Assembly (NCBI RefSeq): GCF_000371785.1
Contig: NZ_AQUI01000001.1
Span: 1 to 64,000 of the forward strand
DNA length: 64,000 nucleotides
DNA from: Actinopolyspora halophila DSM 43834
GTDB taxonomy: Bacteria > Actinomycetota > Actinomycetes > Mycobacteriales > Pseudonocardiaceae
Direction: 5' to 3'
The notes under the pieces were generated by a model. It saw nothing but the letters and a program-made list of their open reading frames with translations. It was not told the origin of the DNA and ran no database searches. The position numbers were made by a program, and so were the translations under genes. The first letter of the stretch is position 1, and each line of letters begins with the position of its first letter. Positions 8,833 to 17,802 of this stretch are shown in pieces.

Positions 8833-9561
8833 CTACACCCCTCCCCAACGCGTGTAGCCGACCAGACTGTCGACGGTCTGCGTGGTCGGGCTGGCCGCCC
8901 CGTTCTGGTGCAGCACCAGCTTCCAGTCCCCGTCACGCCAGCGCACCGTGTGCGTCGACACCTGCAGCGTGCTGTCCGGGAACCGCGAAACCAGCTGGAT
9001 CACCGCCGAATCCGGGGTGTAGGTCACGAATTGGAACCCGGCGATCTGGCCGAGCTGTCCCGGTTCGACCTGCAGTGTCTCGGCCGCCTGACTACGCGCC
9101 TGCCGCCAGGCCTTCCGCCCCCGTCCGGGAACGATCTGCTCGGACAGCACCGCCTGCCAGTCCGGGGCCAGCATCCGTCGAATCGGGATCTGCACCGCGG
9201 CCACCAGCGCCCCGGTGGGGGTGTGGGCATAGCCGGTGGCCGTCGACGCGCCCGCCTGGCGCGGCCCGGCACCGTCCACATGGGGCAGTGCCACGGTGTG
9301 GTACAGCCGCCACTGCGTGTCCGGAGCGCTGTCGGGCACCGTGGTCGGCCCGGCCGGGCGCGGCCGACTCGTCGTCGAGCCGGGCGTCGACGGGGCGCTG
9401 CTGGCCCCGCCCGGAGGGCTGGCCCGCTGGTTCGTGTCACCGCCGGTGGTGGCCAGCACCACGATCAGCAACACCACGATCAGCACGACGAATCCGGAGC
9501 CGAACAGAAACCCCGGCCGCGTCAGCGGCGAAGAGCTGCTGTCGGTGTCCTCCGACGCCAT
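8833..9561 (-). CDS. Single-pass T4SS protein, VirB8/TcpC-like candidate
   Basis: 242 residues: a short cytoplasmic N-terminus, one membrane helix (about 18-40), a Ser/Pro/Thr-rich linker, and a C-terminal domain of about 150 residues containing VVLHQN-like strands and HTVRWRDGDWKLVL. One helix plus an external alpha/beta domain with a W-R-D-G-D-W hairpin is typical of NTF2-like VirB8/TcpC proteins, which scaffold the channel. The family assignment rests on topology, position and this motif. Adjacent to the VirB6-like gene with no gap. Confidence 0.6.
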   Translation of the reverse strand: MASEDTDSSSSPLTRPGFLFGSGFVVLIVVLLIVVLATTGGDTNQRASPPGGASSAPSTPGSTTSRPRPAGPTTVPDSAPDTQWRLYHTVALPHVDGAGPRQAGASTATGYAHTPTGALVAAVQIPIRRMLAPDWQAVLSEQIVPGRGRKAWRQARSQAAETLQVEPGQLGQIAGFQFVTYTPDSAVIQLVSRFPDSTLQVSTHTVRWRDGDWKLVLHQNGAASPTTQTVDSLVGYTRWGGV

Positions 9562-9571
9562 CCGTTCCCCC

Positions 9572-9883
9572 TCACATCAGCGCATTGACGATGCCGGTCG
9601 AGGCACCGAAGACCACGATGCCGATCAGCGCCACCCCCAGCCGTTTGCCGTGTTCGCCCATCTCCCCGTGGCGGAAACTCACGGCCATCATCGCGCCGAC
9701 GATCATCACCCCGATCACCGACACCGCCGCGCAGATCCACGTCACCCACCGGCCGATGATCAGTAGTTTTTCGCTGCCGGGCGGGGCTTGACCGCCTCCG
9801 AAATCCGGCGGTTGGGCCAGCACCTCGGAACCGGCCAGCATGGTCACACCGGCCTGCCACAACTCCTGCATCTGCTCCTCCAT
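9572..9883 (-). CDS. Small two-helix membrane protein, VirB2/TrbC-like
   Basis: 103 residues with two hydrophobic helices (about 43-67 and 82-100) separated by a short charged loop (RHGEMGEHGK), the architecture of VirB2/TrbC pilin-like or small channel subunits. It lies between the DUF6668-like gene and the VirB8-like gene, 5 bp after the former. ATG 9883 is the only start consistent with that spacing. Whether it forms a pilus in a Gram-positive host is unknown. Confidence 0.65.
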   Translation of the reverse strand: MEEQMQELWQAGVTMLAGSEVLAQPPDFGGGQAPPGSEKLLIIGRWVTWICAAVSVIGVMIVGAMMAVSFRHGEMGEHGKRLGVALIGIVVFGASTGIVNALM

Positions 9884-9888
9884 CCCTG

Positions 9889-10449
9889 TCAGGACGTCAG
9901 CTGGGTCTCCAACGCGGCGATCTCGGACGGGGCGGTGTCCCGACTCGGCGCGGCCGTGCGCCACGCCTCCACCCACGGCACCACCACACAGCGCGAGACC
10001 GTGCCCACCAGGCGTTTCTGCTGGCTTTTCAGCGGCCGCGGCAGCCGCCCCGGCGCGTCGGCCACGATCACCAGCCCCCACAGCTGCACCGGCGGAGTCC
10101 GGCCCGAGGCCCACTGGCGGATGGCCGCACTGGCCGCCGACATCCCGGCCTGATGCGAGCGGCACACCAGCATCACCCCCACCAGCCCCGGCGGGCCGCC
10201 GATCCGCGGATCCGGCCACGCGCGGGCCGCATCCCAACCACCCGGGATGAGACCGGACAACGTGGACACCCCGGCGCCGCCGTGCACCCCGAGCCACCAC
10301 CAGCGCGGCGACGGTTCCCCCCGCAGCACCCCCCGCGGAGGCGCGGTGTGCACCGCGATCCGCTCGGACTCGGCCGGGGGAGCCACCTGCCCCGGCGCCG
10401 GGCTGACCATCGGAGCCGCCGCGTTCCTCGACTGTGGAGCGTGCACCAT
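9889..10449 (-). CDS. DUF6668-like protein, first gene of the T4SS operon
   Basis: 186 residues. The segment WWWLGVHGGAGVSTLSGLIPGG looks like a Walker-type loop, followed by VGVMLVCRSHQAGMSAASAAIRQWA and LWGLVIVADAPGRLP, an order like ParA/MinD-type P-loop folds but lacking the lysine of a normal Walker A. I recall such proteins as DUF6668 next to T4SS genes. ATG 10449 has GGGAGGGG upstream and is preferred over ATG 10488. The 250-bp gap to the divergent hydrolase gene should hold the operon promoter, but I see no clear consensus there. Confidence 0.6.
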   Translation of the reverse strand: MVHAPQSRNAAAPMVSPAPGQVAPPAESERIAVHTAPPRGVLRGEPSPRWWWLGVHGGAGVSTLSGLIPGGWDAARAWPDPRIGGPPGLVGVMLVCRSHQAGMSAASAAIRQWASGRTPPVQLWGLVIVADAPGRLPRPLKSQQKRLVGTVSRCVVVPWVEAWRTAAPSRDTAPSEIAALETQLTS

Positions 10450-10702
10450 CACAACCCCTCCCCCCGGTGGCGCCGATGTTCCCCTCACACAACCACTGCC
10501 GACGAGCCTAATGCCCCGTGCTCGTGTCCTCGCCGCATGTGACTACTCACCCGAGCCGCGTGGTTGTCCTCACTCCACCGGATCCCCAGTTGTGCCAGGC
10601 TGAGCCCACGAGACACGGGGGCACATGTGATCATCCCACCCGAGACGGTCACCCGTCTCGCGCACTGCCGGACCACGGCACTCTTGGGGGCACAGCGGGG
10701 CT

Positions 10703-11725
10703 ATGAACAACGCGGGGATGGCCGTGGCCGCGGTGGTGGGCATGATGGTCAGCCTGATCCTCGGGCTGGTCATCCTGATCGGAGGCCAAGGTGGACTCGG
10801 CGGTTCCGGCCCGGCCGGGTTGGACACGAAGCAGGTGCCCGAGCCCTACCGCCAGTGGGTCCGCCAAGCCGGACAACTCTGCTCACCGGTCTCGGCGCCG
10901 GTCATCGCCGCCCAGATCGAGGCCGAGTCCGGCTGGGAACCGCAGGCCACCAGCGGTGCTGGAGCACAAGGCATCGCTCAATTCATGCCCGGAACCTGGG
11001 ACCAGTGGGGCCGTGACACCAACAACAACGGGCGGACCAGCCCGCACGAGCCCGCCGACGCGATCCTGGCCCAGGGCCGCTACATGTGCCACCTGGTGAC
11101 CGTGGTGCGCGGCTACCGCCGTACCGGCCAGGCCCAGGGCGAGGTCCTCGATCTGGCGCTGGCCGCCTACAACGCCGGCCCCGGAGCCGTCCGCGCGGCC
11201 GGAGGCATCCCCCACAACGGAGAAACCGAACTCTACGTGCCCAAAATCCGCCGGCTGGTCAGCACCTACACCGCCCCCACCGGCGGAGCACGCGGCTCCG
11301 AACTCGGACGCGCCGTCGTCGCCGAAGCCGAGGCCGAACTCGGCACCCCCTACGTGTGGGGCGGCGGCAACCACCACGGCCCCACCGACGGCGGCTACGA
11401 CTGCTCCGGGCTGGTCATGTACGCCCTCTACCAAGCCTCAGGGGGACGCATCGCGCTGGACAAGCACCTGGCCGACTGGCAAGTCACCCAAGGACAGGCC
11501 ATCGTGCCGGCCACCACCGGCAGCGACGTGGACACCAGCCAACTGGACACCGGCGACATCATCGGATTCGCCAACCCCGGATCAACCGACTATCACCACA
11601 TCGGCATCTACGCCGGCGGCGGGCAAATGATCCACGCCCCCACCAGCGGCCAAACCGTCACACTCTCAGACCTGTCCGGCTCGTACTGGCAAGGTCAAAC
11701 CTGGATCGTGCGGAGGTTCCGATGA
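10703..11725 (+). CDS. Bifunctional cell-wall hydrolase (SLT transglycosylase plus NlpC/P60)
   Basis: 340 residues: an N-terminal membrane anchor (5-28), a lytic transglycosylase domain with the ES motif (Glu75 in EAESGW) and QGIAQFMPGTW, then an NlpC/P60 peptidase with YDCSGLVMY (Cys234) and a His at about 298. Such two-domain enzymes cut both glycan strands and peptide stems and open peptidoglycan locally for the conjugation channel (VirB1-like role). It is divergent from the T4SS operon and overlaps the lipoprotein gene by 4 bp (ATGA). Confidence 0.9.
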   Translation: MNNAGMAVAAVVGMMVSLILGLVILIGGQGGLGGSGPAGLDTKQVPEPYRQWVRQAGQLCSPVSAPVIAAQIEAESGWEPQATSGAGAQGIAQFMPGTWDQWGRDTNNNGRTSPHEPADAILAQGRYMCHLVTVVRGYRRTGQAQGEVLDLALAAYNAGPGAVRAAGGIPHNGETELYVPKIRRLVSTYTAPTGGARGSELGRAVVAEAEAELGTPYVWGGGNHHGPTDGGYDCSGLVMYALYQASGGRIALDKHLADWQVTQGQAIVPATTGSDVDTSQLDTGDIIGFANPGSTDYHHIGIYAGGGQMIHAPTSGQTVTLSDLSGSYWQGQTWIVRRFR

Positions 11726-12282
11726 GGCGCGCTCGCCCGGTTCTCGCGGCCGCCGCAGCCGCGGCCCTGGCCGGCTGCGGCAGCACCACCAGCACCGACA
11801 ACAGCGGACCCAGCGCCCCGCCGGCAACCACCAGCAGCCCCACCTCCCGCAGCGCGCCGGTCGACCCGTCCGTGGCCACTGTGGACCGCAGTAACCCCAC
11901 CGCCGTGTCGGACACCGTGCTGACCATCGCCCACAGCATCGACACCCGCCGCCACGACGACACCGCCGACGCACTGCTGCAAGCCCGCCCGCTGCTGACC
12001 GCCGACTACGCGGCCAACGTGGCCACCGCCGCCCGCGGGCACTCGTCCGCCCAGTGGCGCACCTGGCGCGCCCACCAGGCCCACACGCGCGTGCAGCTGA
12101 GCCCTTCCCCCGAAGACACCCCCGCCGACACCGAGCAGACCGCCCACCGAGCCTGGCAAGTGACCCGCACCCCCCTCGGCGACGACGGCTGGACCGGCAC
12201 CCCCACCGAGCTGATCGCACTGGTCACCCTCACCGCCACCACCGACGGCTGGGCCGTATCCGAGATCACCTACCGCATGTAG
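11722..12282 (+). CDS. Conjugation-associated lipoprotein
   Basis: The product starts with a short basic stretch, a run of alanines and the lipobox LAGC (Cys19), followed by a Ser/Thr/Pro-rich linker and a domain of about 130 residues ending in a VTLTATTDGWAVSEITY hairpin. It should be a surface lipoprotein anchored outside the membrane. Translational coupling to the cell-wall hydrolase places it in the transfer apparatus, perhaps as a VirB7-like or scaffold protein. The domain itself is not one I can name. Confidence 0.75.
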   Translation: MRRARPVLAAAAAAALAGCGSTTSTDNSGPSAPPATTSSPTSRSAPVDPSVATVDRSNPTAVSDTVLTIAHSIDTRRHDDTADALLQARPLLTADYAANVATAARGHSSAQWRTWRAHQAHTRVQLSPSPEDTPADTEQTAHRAWQVTRTPLGDDGWTGTPTELIALVTLTATTDGWAVSEITYRM

Positions 12283-12381
12283 GGGCGTCGCCCGACGAAC
12301 ACGACCGCGGCCCGCCTCCGAGTCCGCGACGGCAGGCCACACAGCCTCCGCAAAGCCCCTTGAGTCGAGGGTGGGCAGTGT

Positions 12382-13227
12382 TCATGGGGTGAGTACGCCG
12401 ACGGCGGCGTAGCCGTTGCTGCGGGCGGCCTCAGCGTCGGTGACAGGGTTTTCGGGGCGCCAGTGGTCCAGCGGCACGACTCCGGGAGCGATCCACTGGT
12501 ATCCGGCTGTGGCCGCGACGCGGTCCAGGTCGGCGTGGGTGGCGAAACGGATGTGGGGGGTGGAGGTGGGGGTTTCGGCCAGCCTCGCTCGGAACGCGGT
12601 CACGTGCGCGTCAGTCAGCGACAGCTGGGCCATGTGCGACAGCACGAGATAGCTGCCGGGCACACACGCCTGGCGGTAGCGGCCCACCAGCGCGGCCGGG
12701 GCGACATCGAGAAGTTCGAGCAGGGCCACGGCGAGCACGGCCACCGGGCGGGTGAAATCCAGCAACCCGGCCACGCCGGCAGCGTTGAGCACGACCTCGA
12801 CCTGGCGGGCATCGGCGTGGGTGATCGTGACCTGCGACTGCCCGGCCAGCATGTGCTGAGCGTGGTGCACCGCGATGGGATCGTGGTCGACGTAGGCGAC
12901 CCGGGCGTGCGGGGCGACCCGTTGGGCGATCTCGTGCACGTTGCCGTTGGTGGGCACGCCCGAACCCAGATCGAGGAACTGGTCGATGCCCGCCTCGACG
13001 CAGGCGCGGACAGCTCGGGCGAGGAAGGCACGGTTGGCCTGGGCATAGCAGGACAACCACCGGTGATCCGGCAGGCACTCGGTGAGCTGATCGACCTGTG
13101 CGCGGTCGACCGCGGCATTGACCGCCCCGCCCAGCAAGTAATCATGCATCCGGGCCGTATTCGGCCCGGTCAGGTCCACAGCCCCCATCCCGACCGGGAT
13201 GGACGGATCGCGCGGCGTGTCGGTCAC
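12382..13227 (-). CDS. DUF574 family SAM-dependent methyltransferase (copy 1)
   Basis: The frame carries FLDLGSGVPT (about 84-93) and NGNVHEIA, the SAM-binding signature of the S-adenosyl methyltransferase family PF04672 common in actinobacteria, plus the typical end AARSNGYAAVGVL. I chose GTG 13227 (281 aa, family length); ATG 13263 is possible. It is followed 72 bp upstream by a paralogue, so this is a tandem duplication. Substrate unknown. Being convergent with the lipoprotein gene, it is probably outside the transfer operon. Confidence 0.8.
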   Translation of the reverse strand: MTDTPRDPSIPVGMGAVDLTGPNTARMHDYLLGGAVNAAVDRAQVDQLTECLPDHRWLSCYAQANRAFLARAVRACVEAGIDQFLDLGSGVPTNGNVHEIAQRVAPHARVAYVDHDPIAVHHAQHMLAGQSQVTITHADARQVEVVLNAAGVAGLLDFTRPVAVLAVALLELLDVAPAALVGRYRQACVPGSYLVLSHMAQLSLTDAHVTAFRARLAETPTSTPHIRFATHADLDRVAATAGYQWIAPGVVPLDHWRPENPVTDAEAARSNGYAAVGVLTP

Positions 13228-13298
13228 CGTCCCATCATCGCAAGTAAACGGGGCCTTGATCATGCGCTGAATAGCGCATTCGCAGGAATCGTACTCGG

Positions 13299-14135
13299 CT
13301 ATCGTTGCGGCAGGACGCCGACGGCGGCGTAGCCGTTGCTGCGGGCGGCCTCGGCGTCGGTGACCTCCTCGTCGGGGCGCCACTGGGCGCTGGGCACCAA
13401 CCCGGGATCGAGCAGGGTGTAGCCCTGCAGCAGCGCGGCGATCTCGTCGCGAGTGCGCAGATGCAGCGACGGGGTGCTGGTCGTCTCGAACGCTTTCTGT
13501 GCGCCCGTCCATTCTTCGGCGCTGGCCTGCAGCGGGGCCGAGTGCGACAGCACGAGGTAGCTGCCGGGGACACAGGCTCGGCGGTAGCTGGCCACCAGCG
13601 CGGCCGGGTCAGCGTCGATGATGTCGAGGATCGCCACCGCGAGCACCGCCACCGGGCGGGTGAAATCCAACAGCCGAGCCACACCGGGGGCGGTCAACAC
13701 CGCCTCGGGCTGGCGGATGTCGGCCTGGGTGATCGTGGTCTGGGTGCTGTCCTGCAGCAGCTGGTTGGCGTGTGACACCGCCACGGGCTCGATATCGACG
13801 TAGGCCACCCGCGCGTGCGGGTTCGCCTGCTGGGCGATCTCGTGCACATTGCCCTTGGTGGGAATGCCCGAGCCCAAATCCAGGAACTGGTCGATGCCCC
13901 GGCGCGACAACTCCCGCACCGCCCGGCCGAGAAACGCCCGGTTGATGCGGGCCCAGTCGGTGTTGCCGGGAAACACCGTCAACAACTCCTCGGCCGCCTG
14001 ACGGTCCACGCCGAAGTGCGCGCCCCCGCCGAGGAAGTAGTCGTACATGCGAGCGATGTTGGGGGTGCCCACATCCACCCCGGACAGATCCAGCGGCGGT
14101 GGGTAGTCGATCTGTGGCTGCTGTTCGGTGCTCAC
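13299..14135 (-). CDS. DUF574 family SAM-dependent methyltransferase (copy 2)
   Basis: 278 residues with FLDLGSGIPT at the same position as in copy 1 and the same NVHEIAQQANPHARVAYVD and AARSNGYAAVGVL blocks. Start is GTG 14135 with GAGGAGG six bases upstream. The two paralogues are clearly diverged, not a recent copy. Members of this family are abundant in Streptomyces and relatives; I know of no settled substrate. Probably co-transcribed with copy 1. Confidence 0.85.
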   Translation of the reverse strand: MSTEQQPQIDYPPPLDLSGVDVGTPNIARMYDYFLGGGAHFGVDRQAAEELLTVFPGNTDWARINRAFLGRAVRELSRRGIDQFLDLGSGIPTKGNVHEIAQQANPHARVAYVDIEPVAVSHANQLLQDSTQTTITQADIRQPEAVLTAPGVARLLDFTRPVAVLAVAILDIIDADPAALVASYRRACVPGSYLVLSHSAPLQASAEEWTGAQKAFETTSTPSLHLRTRDEIAALLQGYTLLDPGLVPSAQWRPDEEVTDAEAARSNGYAAVGVLPQR

Positions 14136-14264
14136 CGATACCTCCTCGCGAGCTGGTCCCCGGCGGGCCTCGCCGGTCCGGCCGGGATCGTGCCCCACAA
14201 CACTGCTCGTTTCAAATCCGTCACAGCAGGTGTCCAGTGTGTGGCGCGCGCAGCAGCGACAGGA

Positions 14265-14705
14265 CTACGTCGCGTCACCGAACGCGTCGGGCACGCGATC
14301 CGGCACGTACTGGCGGATATCCGGGTGGCAACCTTGTGCCCACCGCACCACCACCGCCAGCTCATCCTCGGCCGGACACGGACGAGCCGGGGTGATCAGC
14401 AGTGTGCGCACCTCGCCCCATTCGCTGTCCAAGCGCGTGTCGAAAGCCGCCTCACGCAGGTGGGTGTAGGCACTGTCGTGGGCCATGCGTCCGGAGCGGG
14501 CGAACACCCAGGCCGGTTCCCAGTCAGTGAAAAAAATCCACAGCGGTGGTGCTGCTGTGCCGGTGACAGCAACCGCGTAGCCCTGGGTGAGCTCACCCTC
14601 GTCGCTGCCGTACTCCTCGGGCAAGTCCTCGACGAGATGCACATGGTCCATGTTGCTACCGGCCCCTCGGCAGTAGGCACACGCTCCGCTGTCCGAGTCC
14701 CTCAT
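14265..14705 (-). CDS. Hypothetical protein with N-terminal cysteine pair
   Basis: 146 residues beginning with a CAYCRG motif, then an alpha/beta region (YAVAVTGTAAPPLWIFFTDW, WGEVRTLLITPARPC). Start ATG 14705 is the first in frame. It lies upstream of the methyltransferases on the same strand, separated by about 130 bp, so it might share their transcript. No family recognised. Confidence 0.5.
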   Translation of the reverse strand: MRDSDSGACAYCRGAGSNMDHVHLVEDLPEEYGSDEGELTQGYAVAVTGTAAPPLWIFFTDWEPAWVFARSGRMAHDSAYTHLREAAFDTRLDSEWGEVRTLLITPARPCPAEDELAVVVRWAQGCHPDIRQYVPDRVPDAFGDAT

Positions 14706-14832
14706 CGCGGGGATGCTACCCAGCCCTCCGAAGCACGTGGTGTTATTCGACTCTCACACAACTGACCAACGAGGCAATTTTAGTCATGTCTGAAACAACA
14801 ATGGATATTGTCACGAAGATATGACTGCCCCC

Positions 14833-15033
14833 TCACGAGTCCGACCCGGCTGCTCCAGCCTCGCTCCTGTCCTGCTGGCTGGCATCGGTGGCATCGCGGG
14901 AATGGCGCAGCGCCTGTGCCAGGCGCACCAGCACCGGCCACGGCACCGGCGCCTGCCACAGGGGCTGTCCCCGGCGCGGTACCGCCGGGGACAGCCCACC
15001 CCCAGGGGTGCGTCGTGTCAGCTCATCGGTCAT
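14833..15033 (-). CDS. Small basic protein, coupled to the upstream micro-gene
   Basis: A 66-residue ORF starting MTDELTRR. Its ATG lies inside the last codons of the 47-residue gene upstream (11-bp overlap), which supports translation by coupling. The middle (QPLWQAPVPWPVLVRLAQALRH) could be an amphipathic helix. No known family. Confidence 0.45.
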   Translation of the reverse strand: MTDELTRRTPGGGLSPAVPRRGQPLWQAPVPWPVLVRLAQALRHSRDATDASQQDRSEAGAAGSDS

Positions 15034-15166
15034 CGTCGCGACCCTCGTGCTGGTCCTGCAGAGCGCGGTGCCAGTTGGTCACCGCCGAGCCCACCCCGGA
15101 CTGGTAGACCCACGCGGGATCGACCGTGACCGTCTCGTCGGGACGCTGCTCGCGGTGTTCAGACAT
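15023..15166 (-). CDS. Micro-protein (47 aa)
   Basis: ATG 15166 opens a 47-residue frame with a coherent sequence (VDPAWVYQSGVGSAVTNWH) and GC-rich third positions. It ends in an acidic/Asp-rich tail overlapping the next ATG. Too short for routine gene calling. Function unknown. Confidence 0.5.
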   Translation of the reverse strand: MSEHREQRPDETVTVDPAWVYQSGVGSAVTNWHRALQDQHEGRDDDR

Positions 15167-15221
15167 CGTCGGTGTTTTCCCGCTTCTCCGTCGGTGTGTC
15201 CGGCATGCAACTGTCCCTTGT

Positions 15222-15797
15222 TCACTGCTTGTGGAGTGCTCGCGTGATGTCGTGCCCAGGCAGGGTCACTGTCGGCGGTGATTTCGGGTTGATCATCAGA
15301 TCCGCATCGTTCAGAACGGTCGACAGTGAGGCAACCGCGATCGGTATCACCGTCACGTCCTGGGAAGCTCGGTCGGTCGAGGTGTAGGCGGCAATAATCG
15401 GACGGTCGTCGGTGCCGGGGAATACAGCGATGTGGTCCGGCTCGTTGTGATCGACGACGACCTGGACTTCGGCATCATCGGCGGTCAGCTTGGCCAGCAA
15501 GTCACCGTCTGATCCGTAACCGGTTGCGGCCAGTTCGAGGGCACGCTCGATGGCGTTCTGTGGTTCGGGAAACCCGCTGACCTTCGGTCCGGGGCGGTAG
15601 TTCGGGTTGGGGGTATAGTCACTTTCGAGGATCGTCCCGTCCTCCGAGACCGGGAATGCTCCCCGAACACCCCAGCCGGGCACGCTACCGTTGGCGTCGA
15701 ACTCGGGATCGACGACGTAGACACGCTTGCCCGGATTGTCTTGGGCTTGCTGCCTCATGCCGTCGGTGACCGCAGGAATGGGAGTGGCGCTGCTCAT
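15222..15797 (-). CDS. Type VII secretion-associated TY/SseB-like protein, likely immunity protein
   Basis: 191 residues from ATG 15797. The N-terminal part (VPGWGVRGAFPV, then NPNYRPGPKVSGFPEP) and the C-terminal part (IAAYTSTDRA, followed by a ATVLNDADLMINP-like stretch) match actinobacterial type VII secretion-associated proteins with an SseB-like C-terminal domain. It lies directly behind the WXG toxin gene, the usual place of the cognate immunity protein. Binding and neutralising that toxin is inferred from position. ATG 15845 upstream lies inside the toxin gene and is less likely. Confidence 0.65.
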   Translation of the reverse strand: MSSATPIPAVTDGMRQQAQDNPGKRVYVVDPEFDANGSVPGWGVRGAFPVSEDGTILESDYTPNPNYRPGPKVSGFPEPQNAIERALELAATGYGSDGDLLAKLTADDAEVQVVVDHNEPDHIAVFPGTDDRPIIAAYTSTDRASQDVTVIPIAVASLSTVLNDADLMINPKSPPTVTLPGHDITRALHKQ

Positions 15798-15804
15798 ATA
15801 GGTC

Positions 15805-17802
15805 TCACTGTAGTGGTCGGTAGTAGGGATTCGGTTCGAAAACATCGGACGGCACGGGCAGTCCCGTCTTCGGGTCTTTGATCATCGGGTAGCGCCCCAT
15901 GACGCGCTCTGTGGACGTTCCGCCTGGCTGAGCGATCTCCTCCTGTCGTTGAAACTGATGATTGGGGACGCTGTCGTTGACGACCACTCCGCCGGGAGAA
16001 TCGGTGACGTAGAGGTACTGGCGGTCGGCGTACTGCATCCAGATTTCATCGTTTCGGGCCCAGGAGACGTATCCCGACTCCGTGTTGTTGGCGACGTAGT
16101 CGTCCAGATCCAGGTTATCCGGATTTCGTGGTTGGAAGCCGTTCTCGAAAACGTCCTCGCGATCGTCCATGCGATACAATATTTCGTTGCTGTCGCGCCA
16201 CACTGTGTTGTCAGGAAGCTGCGCGGGGTCGATGTCGTGTGTGGCGCTGTGACGCAGATCGTCTTCGATTTGGCGCAATCGGTCCGGTGAAGGATTCTCT
16301 CCGTGCTCGACCTCGCCAGGACGCCCATCGTCGGAACGATCCAGATCATGCGGTGTCTGTCCTCCAGAGCCGTCTGGCGAGGACTCAGGCCCGTTAACGT
16401 CATCGCGAGGCACCGCCTCCGGCCGCGCGTTAGGTCCGAGTGGCTCTTTGTCGGAGGGCAGCAGTGGTTCCTGCCCCTGTTCCGGCCCACGAGACCAGGG
16501 CTCGTTCCATCCGTCCAGTTGGGACGGGCGCAGGAACTCTTCGTCGGGTGGGGTGGGAACGCCGAAACCGTCCTCTATGAGTGGGTCGTGCGGCCGGTGA
16601 GCAATGTTCGGCCCTCCCGGCCCGCTCGGCGGTCCCTGCGAGCCCGGCCCGAAAGGCTGGCTGGGTTGCGAGCCGGGGCCGTTCGGTGGTCCTTGGGAAC
16701 CCGGTCCGTTCGGCGGGCCGTGATCCTGTGGCCGTTGGGGTGGTTGCTTCGGCTCGGTGCCCGAGTCCGGCCCCGGGGGGCGGGAGTTTCCGTCCGGAAC
16801 GTGCTTGCCGGTGGGGCCGGTGGGGATGTCGTCCAGCTTGCCCGCGGTTTTGCCGACTTTGCCCATCCCGGAGGCGAGTTTGGCCGCGACGCCGCTACCG
16901 CCTGCGAGACTGCCGACCGCGCTCGGGATGAGGGCGCCGACGGATTTGCCCGGGTCGTTCTTCCACCCGTCGATGTCGACCGACTGCTTGAGGGTGCCGT
17001 AGGGGTCGGTGACGATCGACTCGCCCATGTTCTTCATGCGGGCGGAGTACATCGCCGGGTGTGTCTGGTTCCAGGAGTCGGCGGGGATCATCGTGCGCAA
17101 TCCCTTGTACGTGTCGACGGCGGCGCCGCCGACGCCTTCGGCGACGCTGCTGGCCATGCGGCCCGTCTCCTCGACGACGTCGACGGCTTTCTTGCGGACA
17201 CGGGTCATCCATCCCGGTTTGTCCGGGGCGTTGCTGCTGGCTCGGGCCAGCGCCGCGGCGGCGTCCTGGGCCGCGCCGCGCACGTTCTGTCGGGCTCGGT
17301 TGAGCAGGTCCTGGTTGGCTCGTATCTGTTCTGCGGTGGATTGGCGGCACGCACCTGGGACCCCGGTTTCCCGGTTGTTCTGTGCGGCCTCGTTCTCGGC
17401 GGCCTGTTTGGCCTCGTCCAGGTTTTCCTTCGCCGCGGCTGCGGTCTGCTTGGCGCGGCGCAGCACCTGGGCGTACTCGTCCAGGGCCTTGCCCGCGTCG
17501 GTGAACGCGTCCGCGGCGGTCAACCACTCCTTCGGCGACTGGTCCAGATACTCGCGTGCCGCATCGGCGGCATCGCCCTGCCACTTGTCGGTGGTGATCG
17601 CTCGGAAGCCCTTCCCTGCCTGCTCGAAGGCAGTGCCCATGCCCCGGAAGTGCCCGGCCATCTCGACGAGCGTGTCGGGATCACCGGGGATGACATCACC
17701 GTCGACCAGGCCCACCGCTTGGCCTATCGATTGGCCCCAGTCGCTGACCGTGTTCTTGAGTGCGTTCCAGTCGGCGCCCAACGAGGACGTGTTGCTTACC
17801 AC
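15805..17802 (-). CDS. WXG-type polymorphic toxin with ADP-ribosyltransferase-like tail
   Basis: 665 residues. N-terminal helical region with a WQG turn (74-76) typical of type VII (ESX) substrates; a hydrophobic/glycine-rich middle near 290-330; a Pro/Gly/Gln-rich linker (about 340-480); and a C-terminal domain of about 130 residues. The tail has LYRMDDR (Arg544), a VSW strand in the position of the STS motif (about 580) and QEEIAQPGG (Gln620, Glu622), the R-S-QxE arrangement of pierisin/scabin mono-ADP-ribosyltransferases, some of which modify guanine in DNA. Likely exported and used against neighbours. Fold and target are inferred. Confidence 0.75.
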   Translation of the reverse strand: MVSNTSSLGADWNALKNTVSDWGQSIGQAVGLVDGDVIPGDPDTLVEMAGHFRGMGTAFEQAGKGFRAITTDKWQGDAADAAREYLDQSPKEWLTAADAFTDAGKALDEYAQVLRRAKQTAAAAKENLDEAKQAAENEAAQNNRETGVPGACRQSTAEQIRANQDLLNRARQNVRGAAQDAAAALARASSNAPDKPGWMTRVRKKAVDVVEETGRMASSVAEGVGGAAVDTYKGLRTMIPADSWNQTHPAMYSARMKNMGESIVTDPYGTLKQSVDIDGWKNDPGKSVGALIPSAVGSLAGGSGVAAKLASGMGKVGKTAGKLDDIPTGPTGKHVPDGNSRPPGPDSGTEPKQPPQRPQDHGPPNGPGSQGPPNGPGSQPSQPFGPGSQGPPSGPGGPNIAHRPHDPLIEDGFGVPTPPDEEFLRPSQLDGWNEPWSRGPEQGQEPLLPSDKEPLGPNARPEAVPRDDVNGPESSPDGSGGQTPHDLDRSDDGRPGEVEHGENPSPDRLRQIEDDLRHSATHDIDPAQLPDNTVWRDSNEILYRMDDREDVFENGFQPRNPDNLDLDDYVANNTESGYVSWARNDEIWMQYADRQYLYVTDSPGGVVVNDSVPNHQFQRQEEIAQPGGTSTERVMGRYPMIKDPKTGLPVPSDVFEPNPYYRPLQ

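Noticed and set aside
10485-10676. 63-residue minus frame between the T4SS operon and the hydrolase gene
   Set aside because: No ribosome site, poor composition, and it would occupy the divergent promoter region.
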